Shown here piece by piece: positions 32,870-43,770 of a DNA stretch of 64,000 bases. Each line of letters starts with the position of its first letter. Position 1 is the first letter of the stretch. The translations under genes were made by a program, and so were the position numbers. The notes under the pieces are model-generated. The model had not been told where the DNA came from and did not search any database. It saw only the letters and a list, made by a program, of their open reading frames with translations. Source of the stretch: Atherix ibis (taxonomy: Eukaryota; Arthropoda; Insecta; Diptera; Athericidae). The stretch lies in the NCBI GenBank assembly GCA_958298945.1, contig OY282609.1, positions 40,314,954-40,378,953 of the forward strand, in the 5' to 3' direction.

Positions 32870-34330
32870 GAAATTTTCAGTAGTAATTTTCAGTAGAAAT
32901 TTTCAGTAGAAATTTTCAGTAGAAATTTTCAGTAGAAATTTTCAGTAGAAATTTTCAGTAGAAATTTTCAGTAAAAATTTTCAGTAAAAATTTTCAGTAG
33001 AAATTTTCAGTAGAAATTTTCAGTAGAAATTTTCAGTAGAAATTTTCAGTAGAAATTTTCAGTAGAAATTTTCAGTAGAAATTTTCAGTAGAAATTTTCA
33101 GTAGAAATTTTCAGTAGAAATTTTCAGTAGAAATTTTCAGTAGAAATTTTCAGTAGAAATTTTCAGTAGAAATTTTCAGTAGAAATTTTCAGTAGAAATT
33201 CTCAGCAGAAATTTTCAGTAGAAATTCTCAGTAGAAATTCTCAGTAGAAATCTTCAGTACAAATTTTCAGTAGAAATTTTCAGTAGAAATTTTCAGTAGA
33301 AATTTTCAGTAGAAATTTTCAGTAGAAATTTTCAGTAGAAATTTTCAGTAGAAATTTTCAGTAGAAATTTTCAGTAGAAATTTTCAGTAGAAATTTTCAG
33401 TAGAAATTTTCAGTAGAAATTTTCAGTAGAAATTTTCAGTAGAAATTTTCAGTAGAAATTTTCAGTAGAAATTTTCAGTAGAAATTTTCAGTAGAAATTT
33501 TCAGTAGAAATTTTCAGTAGAAATCTTCAGTAGAAATTTTCAGTAGAAATTTTCAGTACAATTTTTCAGTAGAAATTTTCAGTAGAAATTTTCAATATAA
33601 ATTTTCAGTAGGAATTTTCGGTAGAAATTTTTAGTAGAATTTTTCAGTAGAAATTTTTAGTAGAAATTTTCGGTAGAAATTTTTAGAAGAAATTTTCAGT
33701 AGAAATTTTTAGTAGAAATTTTCAGTAGAAATTTTTAGAAGAAATTTTCAGCAGAAATTTTAGTAGAAATGTTTAATAGAAATTATCAGTAGAAATTTTC
33801 AGTAGAAATTTTCGGTAGAAATTTTTAGAAGAAATTTTCAGTAGAAATTTTTAGTAGAAATTTTCAGTAGAAATTTTTAGAAGAAATTTTCAGCAGAAAT
33901 TTTTAGTAGAAATTTTCAGTAGAAATTTTTAGAAGAAATTTTCAGCAGAAATTTTAGTAGAAATGTTTAATACAAATTATCAGTAGAAATTTTCAGTAGA
34001 AATTTTCGGTAGAAATTTTTAGAAGAAATTTGCAGTAGAAATTTTCAGTAGAAATTTTCAGTAGAAATTATCAGTAGAAATTTTTAGTAGAAATGTTCAG
34101 TAGAAATTTTAGTAGAAATGTTTAATAGAAATTATCAGTAGAAATTTTCAGTAGAAATTTTCGGTAGAAATTTTTCGAAGAAATTTTCAGTAGAAATTTT
34201 TAGTAGAAATGTTCAGTAGAAATTTTTAGAAGAAATTTTCAGTAGAAATTTCAGTAGAAATTTTCAGTAGAAATTTTCAGTAGATATTTTCATTTGAAAT
34301 TTTCAGTAGATATAATTTGTAGATATTTTC
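32870..34330 (+). repeat. Segmental duplication S7, copy 2
   Basis: Copy of 29,865-31,310 with the same TTCTCAGCAG cluster (33,198) and the TATAATTTGTAG end (34,309). Differences include TACAATTTTTCAG and TTTTTCGAAG, which are single-base changes in otherwise matching order. Confidence 0.87.
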
Positions 34331-35750
34331 AGTAGAAATTTTCAGTAGAAATTTTCAGTAGAAATTTTCAGTAGAAATTTTCAGTAGAAAGTTTCAGTAG
34401 AAATTTTCAGTAGAAATTTTCAGTACAAATTTTCAGTGCAAATTTTCAGTAGAAATTTTCAATATAAATTTTTAGTGCGAATTATCAGTAGAAATGTTCA
34501 GCATAAATTTTTAGTTGAAATTTTCAGTAGAAATTTTCTGTAGAAATTTTTAGTAGAAATATTCAGTAGAAATTTTCAGTAGAAATTATCAGTAGAAATT
34601 TTTAGTAGAAATTTTCAGTAGAAATTTTCAGTAGAAATTTTCAGTAGAAATTTTCGGTAAAAATTTTCAGTAGAAATTTTCAGTAGAAATTTTCAGTAGA
34701 AATCTTTTGTAGAAATTTTCAGTAGAAATTTTCAGTAGATATTTTCAGTAGATATTTTCAGTAGATATTTGCAGTAGAAATTTTCAGTAGAAATTTTCAG
34801 TAGAAATTTTCAGTAGAAATTTTCAGTAGAAATTTTCAGTAGAAATTTTCAGTAGAAATTTTCAGTAGAAATTTTTAGTAGAAATTTTCAGTAGAAATTA
34901 TCAGTAGAAATTTTCAATATAAATTTTCAGTAGTGATTTATTAGTAGAAATTTTAGTGCGAATTATCAGTAGAAATGTTCAGCATAAATGTTCAGTAGAA
35001 ATTTTCAGTAGAAAATTTCAGTGGAAATTATCAGTAGAAATGTTCAGCATAAAATTTTAGTAGAATTTTTAGTAGAAATTTTTAGCAGAAATTTTAGTAG
35101 AAATTTTTAATAGAAATTTTCAGTAGAAATTTTCAGTAGAAATTTTCGGTACAAATTTTTAGGAGAAATTTTCAGTAGAATTTTTCAGGAGAAATTTTCG
35201 GTAGAAATTTTCAGTAGTAATTTTCAGTAGAAATTTTCAGTAGAAATTTTCAGTAGAAATTTTCAGTAAAAATTTTCAGTAGAAATTTTCAGTAGAAATT
35301 TTCAGTAGAAATTTTCAGTAGAAATTTTCAGTAGAAATTTTCAGTAGAAATTTTCAGTAGAAATTTTCAGTAGAAATTTTCAGTAGAAATTTTCAGTAGA
35401 AATTTTCAGTAGAAATTTTCAGTAGAAATTCTCAGTAGAAATTTTCAGTAGAAATTTTCAGTAGAAATTTTCAGTAGAAATTCTCAGTAGAAATTCTCAG
35501 TAGAAATTTTCAGTACAAATTTTCAGTAGAAATTTTCAGTAGAAATTTTCAGTAGAAATTTTCAGTAGAAATTTTCAGTAGAAATTTTCAGTAGAAATTT
35601 TCAGTAGAAATTTTCAGTAGAAATTTTCAGTAGAAATTTTCAGTAGAAATCTTCAGTAGAAATTTTCAGTACAAATTTTCAGTACAAATTTTCAGTAGAA
35701 ATTTTCAGTAGAAATTTTCAATATAAATTTTCAGTAGGAATTTTCGGTAG
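34331..35750 (+). repeat. Right-domain segment with TAGTGATTTATTAG (copy at 34,929)
   Basis: Opens with about 370 bp not present in the matching place of the S7 copy 1 neighbourhood (GAAAGTTTCAG, GTGCAAATTTTCAG, TATTCAG units), then follows the order of 31,311-32,869 through the CTTTTGTAG unit (34,704), the marker with GTGCGAATT and the TTCTCAG cluster. Confidence 0.84.
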
Positions 35751-36059
35751 AAATTTTTAGGAGAAATTATCAGCAGAAATTTTTAGTAGAAATTTTCAGA
35801 AGAAATTTTTAGTAGAAATTTTCAGTAGAAATTTTCAGTAGAAATTTTCAGTAGAAATTTTCAGTAGAAATTTTCGTTAGAAATTTTTAGAAGAAATTTT
35901 CAGTAGAAATTTTTAGTAGAAATTTTCAGTAGAAATTTTTAGAAGAAATTTTCAGCAGAAATTTTAGTAGAAATGTTTAATAGAAATTACCAGTAGAAAT
36001 TTTCAGTAGAAATTTTCGGTAGAAATTTTTAGAAAAAATTTTCAGTAGAAATTTTTAGT

Positions 36060-36800
36060 AGAAATGTTCAGCATACATTTTTAGTTGAAATTTTCAGTAG
36101 AAATTTTTAGTAGAAATTTCCAGTAGAAATTTTCAATAGAAATTTTCAATAGAAATTTTCAGTAGAAATTTTGAGGAGAAATTTTCAGTAGAAATTTTCA
36201 GTATAAATTTTCAGTATGAATTTTCAGTAGAAGTTTTAGTGCGAAATATCAGTAGAAATGTTCAGCATAAATTTTTAGTTGAAATTTTCAGTAGAAATTT
36301 TCAGAAGGAATTTTTAGTGGAAATTTTCAGTAGAAATTTTCTGTAGAAATTTTCAGTAGAAATTTTCAGTAGAAATTTTCAGTAGAAAATTTCAGTAAAA
36401 ATTTTCAGTAGAAATTTCCAACAGATATTTTCAGTAGATACTTTCAGTAGATATTTTCAGTAGAAATTTTTAGAAGAAATCTTAAGTAGAAATTTTCAGT
36501 AGAAATTTTCTGTAGAAATTTTCAGTAGAAATTTTCAGTATAAATTTTCAGTAGAAATTTTCAGTAGAAATTTTCAGTAGAAATTTTCAGTAGAAATTTT
36601 CAGTAGAAATTTTCAGTAGAAATTTTCAGTAGAAATTTTCAGTAAAAATTTTCAGTAGAAATTTTCAGTAAAAATTTTCAGTAGAAACTTTCAGTAGAAA
36701 TCTTCAGTAGAAATTTTCAGTAGAAATTTTCAGTAGATATTTTCAATAGATATTTTCAGTAGATATTTTCAGTAGATATTTTAAGTCGAAATTTTCAGTA
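36060..36800 (+). repeat. Block C copy 1 (CATACATTTTTAG to TTAAGTCG)
   Basis: Begins with CATACATTTTTAG (36,072), then TTTCCAG, two TTTTCAATAG, TTTTGAGGAG, TATAAATTTTCAG, TATGAATTTTCAG, GAAGTTTTAGTGCGAAATATC, a long consensus run, TTTCCAACAG, TAGATACTTTCAG, and ends with TTAAGTCG (36,781). Five further copies start at 39,676, 43,942, 53,806, 56,880 and 59,267. The start-to-end distance varies (709, 735, 683, 774 and 800 bp in the complete ones), mostly through the length of the consensus run. Confidence 0.87.
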
Positions 36801-37474
36801 CAAATTTTCAGTAGAAATTTTCAGTACAAATTTTCAATATAAATTTTCAGTAGAAATTTTAGTGCGAATTATCAGTAGAAATGTTCAGCATAAATTTTTA
36901 GTTGAAATTTTCAGTAGAAATTTTCAGTAGAAATTTTCAGTAGAAATTTTCAGTAGAAATTTTCAGTAGAAATTTTCAGTAGAAATTTTCAGTAGAAATT
37001 TTCAGTAGACATTTTCAACATAAATTTTCAGTAGAAATTTTAGTGCGAATTATCAGTAGAAATGTTCAGTATAAATTTTTAGTTGAAATTTTCAGTAGAA
37101 ATTTTCAGTAGAAATTTTTAGTAGAAATTTTCAGTAGAAATTTTCAGTAGAAATTTTCAGTAGAAATTTTCAGTAGAAATTTTCAGTAGAAATTTTCAGT
37201 AGAAATTTTCAGTAGAAATTTTCAGTAGAAATTTTCAGTAGAAATTTTCAGTAGAAATTTTCAGTAGAAATTTTCAGTAGAAATTTTCAGTAGAAATTTT
37301 CAGTAGAAATTTTCAGTAGAAATTTCCAGTAGAAATTTTCAGTAGAAATTTTCAGTAGAAATTTTCAGTAGAAATTTTCAGTAGAAATTTTCAGTAGAAA
37401 TTTTCAGTAGAAATTTTCAGTAGAAATTTTCAGTAGAAATTTTCAGTAGAAATTTTCAGTAGAAATTTTCAGTA
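36801..37474 (+). repeat. Homogeneous consensus-rich stretch
   Basis: Two short variant clusters (TGCGAATTATCAG, CATTTTCAACAT) are followed by near-perfect consensus from about 37,120 to 37,474, broken by a single TTTCCAG unit near 37,325. Nothing else is visible in it. Runs like this mark recently homogenised or expanded DNA. Confidence 0.85.
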
Positions 37475-37760
37475 GAAATGGTTAGTAGAAATTTTCGGTA
37501 GGAATTTTCAAAGAAATGTTCAGTAGAAATTATCAGTTGGAATTTTCAGTAGAAATTTTCAGTGGGAATTATCAGTAGAAATGTTCAGCATAAAATTTTA
37601 GTGGAATTTTTAGTAGAAATTTTTAGCAGAAATTTTAGTAGAATTTTTTTGTAGAAATTTTCAGTAGAAATTTTCAGTAGATATTTTCAGTAGAAATTTT
37701 TAGTAGAAATTTTCAGTAGAAATTTTCTGTAGAAATTTTCTGCAAAAATTTTCAGTAGAA
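37475..37760 (+). repeat. Block D copy 2
   Basis: ATGGTTAG, TTTTCGGTAGG, TTTTCAAAGAAATG, TATCAGTTGG, CAGTGGG, GTGGAATTTTTAG and the seven-T unit (37,642). Unlike copies at 41.1, 45.3 and 60.7 kb it has no CCAAT marker at its front. Confidence 0.84.
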
Positions 37761-37989
37761 ATGTTCAGCATAAATTTTTAGTTGAAATTTTCAGTAGAAA
37801 TTTTCAGTAGAAATTTTCAGTAGAAAGTTTCAGTAGAAATTTTCAGTAGAAATTTTCAGTACAAATTTTCAGTGCAAATTTTCAGTAGAAATTTTCAATA
37901 TAAGTTTTTAGTGCGAATTATCAGTAGAAATGTTCAGCATAAATTTTTAGTTGAAATTTTCAGTAGAAATTTTCTGTAGAAATTTTTAG

Positions 37990-39000
37990 TACAAATTTTC
38001 AGTAGAAATTTTCTGTAGAAAATTTCAGTAGAAATTTTCAGTAGATATTTTCAGTAGATATTTTCAGTAGAAATTTTCAGTAGAAATTTTCAGTACAAAT
38101 TTTCAGTAGAAATTTTCAGTAGAAATTTTCAGTAGAAATTTTTAGTAGAAATTTTCAGTAGAAATTTTCAGTAGAAATTATCAGTAGAAATTTTCAATAT
38201 AAATTTTCAGTAGTGATTTATTAGTAGAAATTTTAGTGCCAATTATCAGTAGAAATGTTCAGCATAAATGTTCAGTAGAAATTTTCAGTAGGAATTTTCA
38301 GTAGAAATTTTCAGTAGAAATTATCAGTAGAAATGTTCAGCATAAAATTTTAGTAGAATTTTTAGTAGAAATTTTTAGCAGAAATTTTAGTAGAAATTTT
38401 TAATAGAAATTTTCAGTAGAAATTTTCAGTAGAAATTTTCGGTAGAAATTTTTAGGAGAATTATCAGTAGAATTTTTCAGGAGAAATTTTCGGTAGAAAT
38501 TTTCAGTAGTAATTTTCAGTAGACATTTTCAGTAGAAATTTCAGTAAAAATTTTCAGTAAAAATTTTCAGTAGAAATTTTCAGTAGAAATTTTTAGTAGA
38601 AATTTTCAGTAGAAATTTTCAGTAGAAATTTTCAGTAGAAATTTTCAGTAGAAATTTTCAGTAGAAATTTTCAGTAGAAATTTTCAGTAGAAATTTTCAG
38701 TAGAAATTTTCAGTAGACATTTTCAGTAGAAATTTTCAGTAGAAATTTTCAGTAGGAATTTTCAGTAGAAATTTTCTGTAGAAATTTTCTGTAGAAATTT
38801 TCAGTAGAAATTTTCAGTAGAAATTTTCAGTAGAAATTTTCAGTACAAATTTTCAGTAGAAATTTTCAGTAGAAATTTTCAATATAAATTTTCAGTAGGA
38901 ATTTTCGGTAGAAATTTTTAGGAGAAATTATCAGCAGAAATTTTTAGTAGAAATTTTCAGAAGAAATTTTTAGTAGAAATTTTCAGTAGAAATTTTTAGT
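37990..39000 (+). repeat. Segment with TAGTGATTTATTAG at 38,209 and GTGCCAATT
   Basis: Carries the 14-bp marker unit, the GTGCC subtype, GGAGAATTATCAG (38,461) and AGGAG units. Much of it recurs at about 45,910-46,860: the offset is 7,921 bp at the front and 7,829 bp at the GGAGAATTATCAG unit, the difference being a section with the marker that is deleted from the later copy. Confidence 0.82.
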
Positions 39001-39504
39001 AGAAATTTTCGGTAGAAATTTTTAGAAGAAATTTTCAGTAGAAATTTTCAGTAAAAATTTTCAGTAGAAATTTTCAGTAGAAATTTTTAGTAGAAATTTT
39101 CAGTAGAAATTTTCAGTAGAAATTTTCAGTAGAAATTTTCAGTAGAAATTTTCAGTAGAAATTTTCAGTAGAAATTTTCAGTAGAAATTTTCAGTAGAAA
39201 TTTTCAGTAGAAATTTTCAGTAGAAATTTTCAGTAGAAATTTTCAGTAGAAATTTTCAGTAGAAATTTTCAGTAGGAATTTTCAGTAGAAATTTTCTGTA
39301 GAAATTTTCTGTAGAAATTTTCAGTAGAAATTTTCAGTAGAAATTTTCAGTAGAAATTTTCAGTAGAAATTTTCAGTAGAAATTTTCAGTAGAAATTTTC
39401 AATATAAATTTTCAGTAGGAATTTTCGGTAGAAATTTTTAGGAGAAATTATCAGCAGAAATTTTTAGTAGAAATTTTCAGAAGAAATTTTTAGTAGAAAT
39501 TTTC

Positions 39505-41700
39505 AGTAGAAATTTTTAGTAGAAATTTTCGGTAGAAATTTTTAGAAGAAATTTTCAGTAGAAATTTTCAATAGAAATTTTCAATAGAAATTTTCAGTAG
39601 AAATTTTGAGGAGAAATTATCAGCAGAAATTTTTAGTAGAAATTTTCAGTAGAAATTTTTAGTAGAAATGTTCAGCATACATTTTTAGTTGAAATTTTCA
39701 GTAGAAATTTTTAGTAGAAATTTCCAGTAGAAATTTTCAATAGAAATTTTCAATAGAAATTTTCAGTAGAAATTTTGAGGAGAAATTTTCAGTAGAAATT
39801 TTCAGTATAAATTTTCAGTATGAATTTTCAGTAGAAGTCTTAGTGCGAAATATCAGTAGAAATGTTCAGCATAAATTTTTAGTTGAAATTTTCAGTAGAA
39901 ATTTTCAGAAGGAATTTTTAGTGGAAATTTTCAGTAGAAATTTTCAGTAGAAATTTTCAGTAGAAATTTTCAGTAGAAATTTTCAGTAGAAATTTTCAGT
40001 AGAAATTTTCAGTAGAAATTTTCAGTAGAAATTTTCAGTAGAAAATTTCAGTAAAAATTTTCAGTAGAAATTTCCAACAGATATTTTCAGTAGATACTTT
40101 CAGTAGATATTTTCAGTAGAAATTTTTAGAAGAAATCTTAAGTAGAAATTTTCAGTAGAAATTTTCTGTAGAAATTTTCAGTAGAAATTTTCAGTATAAA
40201 TTTTCAGTAGAAATTTTCAGTAGAAATTTTCAGTAGAAATTTTCAGTAGAAATTTTCAGTAGAAATTTTCAGTAAAAATTTTCAGTAGAAATTTTCAGTA
40301 AAAATTTTCAGTAGAAACTTTCAGTAGAAATCTTCAGTAGAAATTTTCAGTAGAAATTTTCAGTAGATATTTTCAATAGATATTTTCAGTAGATATTTTC
40401 AGTAGATATTTTAAGTCGAAATTTTCAGTACAAATTTTCAGTACAAATTTTCAGTAGAAATTTTCAGTACAAATTTTCAATATAAATTTTCAGTAGAAAT
40501 TTTAGTGCGAATTATCAGTAGAAATGTTCAGCATAAATTTTTAGTTGAAATTTTCAGTAGAAATTTTCAGTACAAATTTTTAGTAGAAATTTTCAGTAGA
40601 AATTTTCAGTAGAAATTTTCAGTAGAAATTTTCAGTAGAAATTTTCAGTAGAAATTTTCAGTAGACATTTTCAACATAAATTTTCAGTATGAATTTTCAG
40701 TAGAAATTTTAGTGCGAATTATCAGTAGAAATGTTCAGTATAAATTTTTAGTTGAAATTTTCAGTAGAAATTTTCAGTAGAAATTTTTAGTAGAAATTTT
40801 CAGTAGAAATTTTCAGTAGAAATTTTCAGTAGAAATTTTCAGTAGAAATTTTCAGTAGAAATTTTCAGTAGAAATTTTCAGTAGAAATTTTCAGTAGAAA
40901 TTTTCAGTAGAAATTTTCAGTAGAAATTTTCAGTAGAAATTTTCAGTAGAAGTTTTCAGTAGAAATTTTCAGTAGAAATTTTCAGTAGAAATTTTCAGTA
41001 GAAATTTTCAGTAGAAATTTTCAGTAGAAATTTTCAGTAGAAATTTTCAGTAGAAATTTTCAGTAGAAATTTTTAGTAGAAATTTTCAGTACCAATAGTC
41101 AGTAGCAATTTTGGGTAGAAAATTTCTGTAAAAATTTTCAGTAGAAATAGTTAGTAGAAATTTTCGGTAGGAATTTTCAAAGAAATGTTCAGTAGAAATT
41201 ATCAGTTGGAATTTTCAGTAGAAATTTTCAGTGGGAATTATCAGTAGAAATGTTCAGCATAAAATTTTAGTGGAATTTTTAGTAGAAATTTTTAGCAGAA
41301 ATTTTAGTAGAATTTTTTTGTAGAAATTTTCAGTAGAAATTTTCAGTAGATATTTTCAGTAGAAATTTTTAGTAGAAATTTTCAGTAGAAATTTTCTGTA
41401 GAAATTTTCTGCAAAAATTTTCAGTAGAAATGTTCAGCATAAATTTTTAGTTGAAATTTTCAGTAGAAATTTTCAGTAGAAATTTTCAGTAGAAAGTTTC
41501 AGTAGAAATTTTCAGTAGAAATTTTCAGTAAAATTTTCAGTGCAAATTTTCAGTAGAAATTTTCAATATAAGTTTTTAGTGCGAATTATCAGTAGAAATG
41601 TTCAGCATAAATTTTTAGTTGAAATTTTCAGTAGAAATTTTCTGTAGAAATTTTCTGTAGAAATTTTTAGTACAAATTTTCAGTAGAAATTTTCTGTAGA
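39505..41700 (+). repeat. Segmental duplication S8, copy 1 (about 2.2 kb)
   Basis: Contains Block C (39,676), a CATTTTCAACAT module, a long consensus run and Block D with a decayed left marker (41,090, ACCAATAGTCAG). It matches 43,771-45,940: offsets are 4,266 bp at 39,676 and at 39,836 (shared GAAGTCTTAG variant) and 4,253 bp at the decayed marker and at the seven-T unit. The loss is one 13-bp unit. Confidence 0.88.
41090..41420 (+). repeat. Block D copy 3 with relic CCAAT marker
   Basis: ACCAATAGTCAG and GCAATTTTGGG, a one-base-changed left-domain marker, stand directly before TTTCTGTAAAAA, TAGTTAG, TTTTCGG and the Block D units. This is the first of only three left-type markers in the right domain and loses the CAATTG palindrome (CAATAG). 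Confidence 0.87.
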
Positions 41701-43770
41701 AATTTTTAGAAGAAATTTTCAGCAGAAATTTTAGTAGAAATGTTTAATAGAAATTATCAGTAGAAATTTTCAGTAGAAATTTTCGGTAGAAATGTTTAGA
41801 AGAAATTTTCAGTAGAAATTTTTAGTAGAAATTTTCAGTAGAAATTTTTAGAAGAAATTTTCAGCAGAAATTTTTAGTAGAAATTTTCAGTAGAAATTTT
41901 TAGAAGAAATTTTCAGCAGAAATTTTAGTAGAAATGTTTAATAGAAATTATCAGTAGATATTTTCAGTAGAAATTTTCAGTAGAAATTTTCAGTAGAAAT
42001 TTTCAGTAGAAATTTTTAGTACAAATTTTCAGCAGAAATTTTAGTAGAAATGTTTAATAGAAATTATCAGTAGAAATTTTCAGTAGAAATTTTCGGTAGA
42101 AATTTTTAAAAGAAATTTTCAGTAGAAATTTTTAGTAGAAATGTTCAGTAGAAATTTTTAGAAGAAATTTTCAGTAGAAATTTCAGTAGAAATTTTCAGT
42201 AGAAATTTTCAGTTGAAATTTTCAGTAGCTATAATTTGTAGATATTTTCAGTAGAAATTTTCAGTAGAAATTTTCTGTAGAAATTTTCTGCAAAAATTTT
42301 CAGTAGAAATCTTCAGCATAAATTTTTAGTTGAAATTTTCAGTAGAAATTTTCAGTAGAAATTTTCAGTAGAAAGTTTCAGTAGAAATTTTCAGTAGAAA
42401 TTTTCAGTACAAATTTTCAGTGCAAATTTTCAGTACAAATTTCCAATATAAATTTTTAGTGCGAATTATCAGTAGAAATGTTCAGCATAAATTTTTATTT
42501 GAAATTTTCAGTAGAAATTTTCTGTAGAAATTTTTAGTAGAAATATTCAGTAGAAATTTTCAGTAGAAATTATCAGTAGAAATTTTTAGTAGAAATTTTC
42601 AGTAGAAATTTTCAGTAGAAATTTTCAGTAGAAATCTTCTGTAGAAATTTTCAGTAGAAATCTTCTGTAGAAATTTTCAGTAGAAATTTTCAGTAGATAT
42701 TTTCAGTAGAAATTTTCAGTAGATATTTTCAGTAGAAATTTTCAGTAGAAATTTTCAGTACAAATTTTCAGTAGAAATTTTCAGTAGAAATTATCAGTAG
42801 AAATTTTCAGTAGAAATTTTCAGTAGAAATTTTTAGTAGAAATTTTCAGTAGAAATTATCAGTAGAAATTTTCAATATAAATTTTCAGTAGTGATTTATT
42901 AGTAGAAATTTTAGTGCGAATTATCAGTAGAAATGTTCAGCATAAATGTTCAGTAGAAATTTTCTACTGATAATTTCTATTAAACATTTCTACTAAAATT
43001 TCTGCTGAAAATTTTTAGTAGATATTTTCAGAAGAATTGTTTAGTAGAAATTTTCAGTAGAAATTTTTAGTAGAAATTTTCAGTAGAAATTTTCTGTAGA
43101 AATTTTCTGCAAAAATTTTCAGTAGAAATGTTCAGCATAAATTTTTAGTTGAAATTTTCAGTAGAAATTTTCAGTAGAAATTTTCAGTAGAAAGTTTCAG
43201 TAGAAATTTTCAGTAGAAATTTTCAGTAGAAATTTTCAGTGCAAATTTTCAGTAGAACTTTTCAATATAAATCTTTAGTGCGAATTATCAGTAGAAATGT
43301 TCAGCATAAATTTTTAGTTGAAATTTTCAGTAGAAATTTTCTGTAGAAATTTTTAGTAGAAATATTCAGTAGAAATTTTCAGTAGAAATTTTCAGTAGAA
43401 ATTTTTAGTAGAAATTTTCAGTAGAAATTTTCAGTAGAAATTTTCAGTAGAAATCTTCTGTAGAAATTTTCAGTAGAAATTTTCAGTAGACATTTTCAGT
43501 AGATATTGTTAGTAGATATTTTCAGTAGAAATTTTCAGTAGAAATTTTCAGTAGAAATTTTCAGTAGAAATTTTCAGTAGAAATTTTCAGTAGAAATTTT
43601 CAGTAGAAATTTTCAGTAGAAATTTTTAGTAGAAATTTTCAGTAGAAATTATCAGTAGAAATTTTCAATATAAATTTTCAGTAGTGATTTATTAGTAGAA
43701 ATTTTAGTGCCAATTATCAGTAGAAATGTTCAGCATAAATGTTCAGTAGAAATTTTCAGTAGGAATTTTC
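41701..43770 (+). repeat. Segmental duplication S9, copy 1 (about 2.1 kb)
   Basis: Three repetitions of the TTTTCAGCAG / TTTTAGTAG / AAATGTTTAATAG trio, then TAGCTATAATTTGTAG (42,227), a TAGTGATTTATTAG marker (42,887), the inverted patch at 42,961 and a second marker (43,680, GTGCC type). It matches 46,928-49,020 with offsets of 5,224 bp (42,227), 5,211 bp (42,964), 5,223 bp (43,258) and 5,262 bp (43,680). Confidence 0.86.
42961..43014 (-). repeat. Second type of inverted patch (54 bp), copy 1
   Basis: A 54-bp segment that reads in the - orientation and is a perfect reverse complement of the direct trio at 42,023-42,076 (also 41,713-41,766). Its left border is a perfect palindrome: ten-base arms at 42,950-42,959 and 42,961-42,970 around a single T. 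This fold-back border suggests the strand switch happened there. Confidence 0.93.

Noticed and set aside
42205..42245. TAGCTATAATTTGTAG as a foreign insertion
   Set aside because: It is the TAGATATAATTTGTAG variant seen at 31.29, 34.31, 50.28 and 63.38 kb with one base changed, so it belongs to the satellite.
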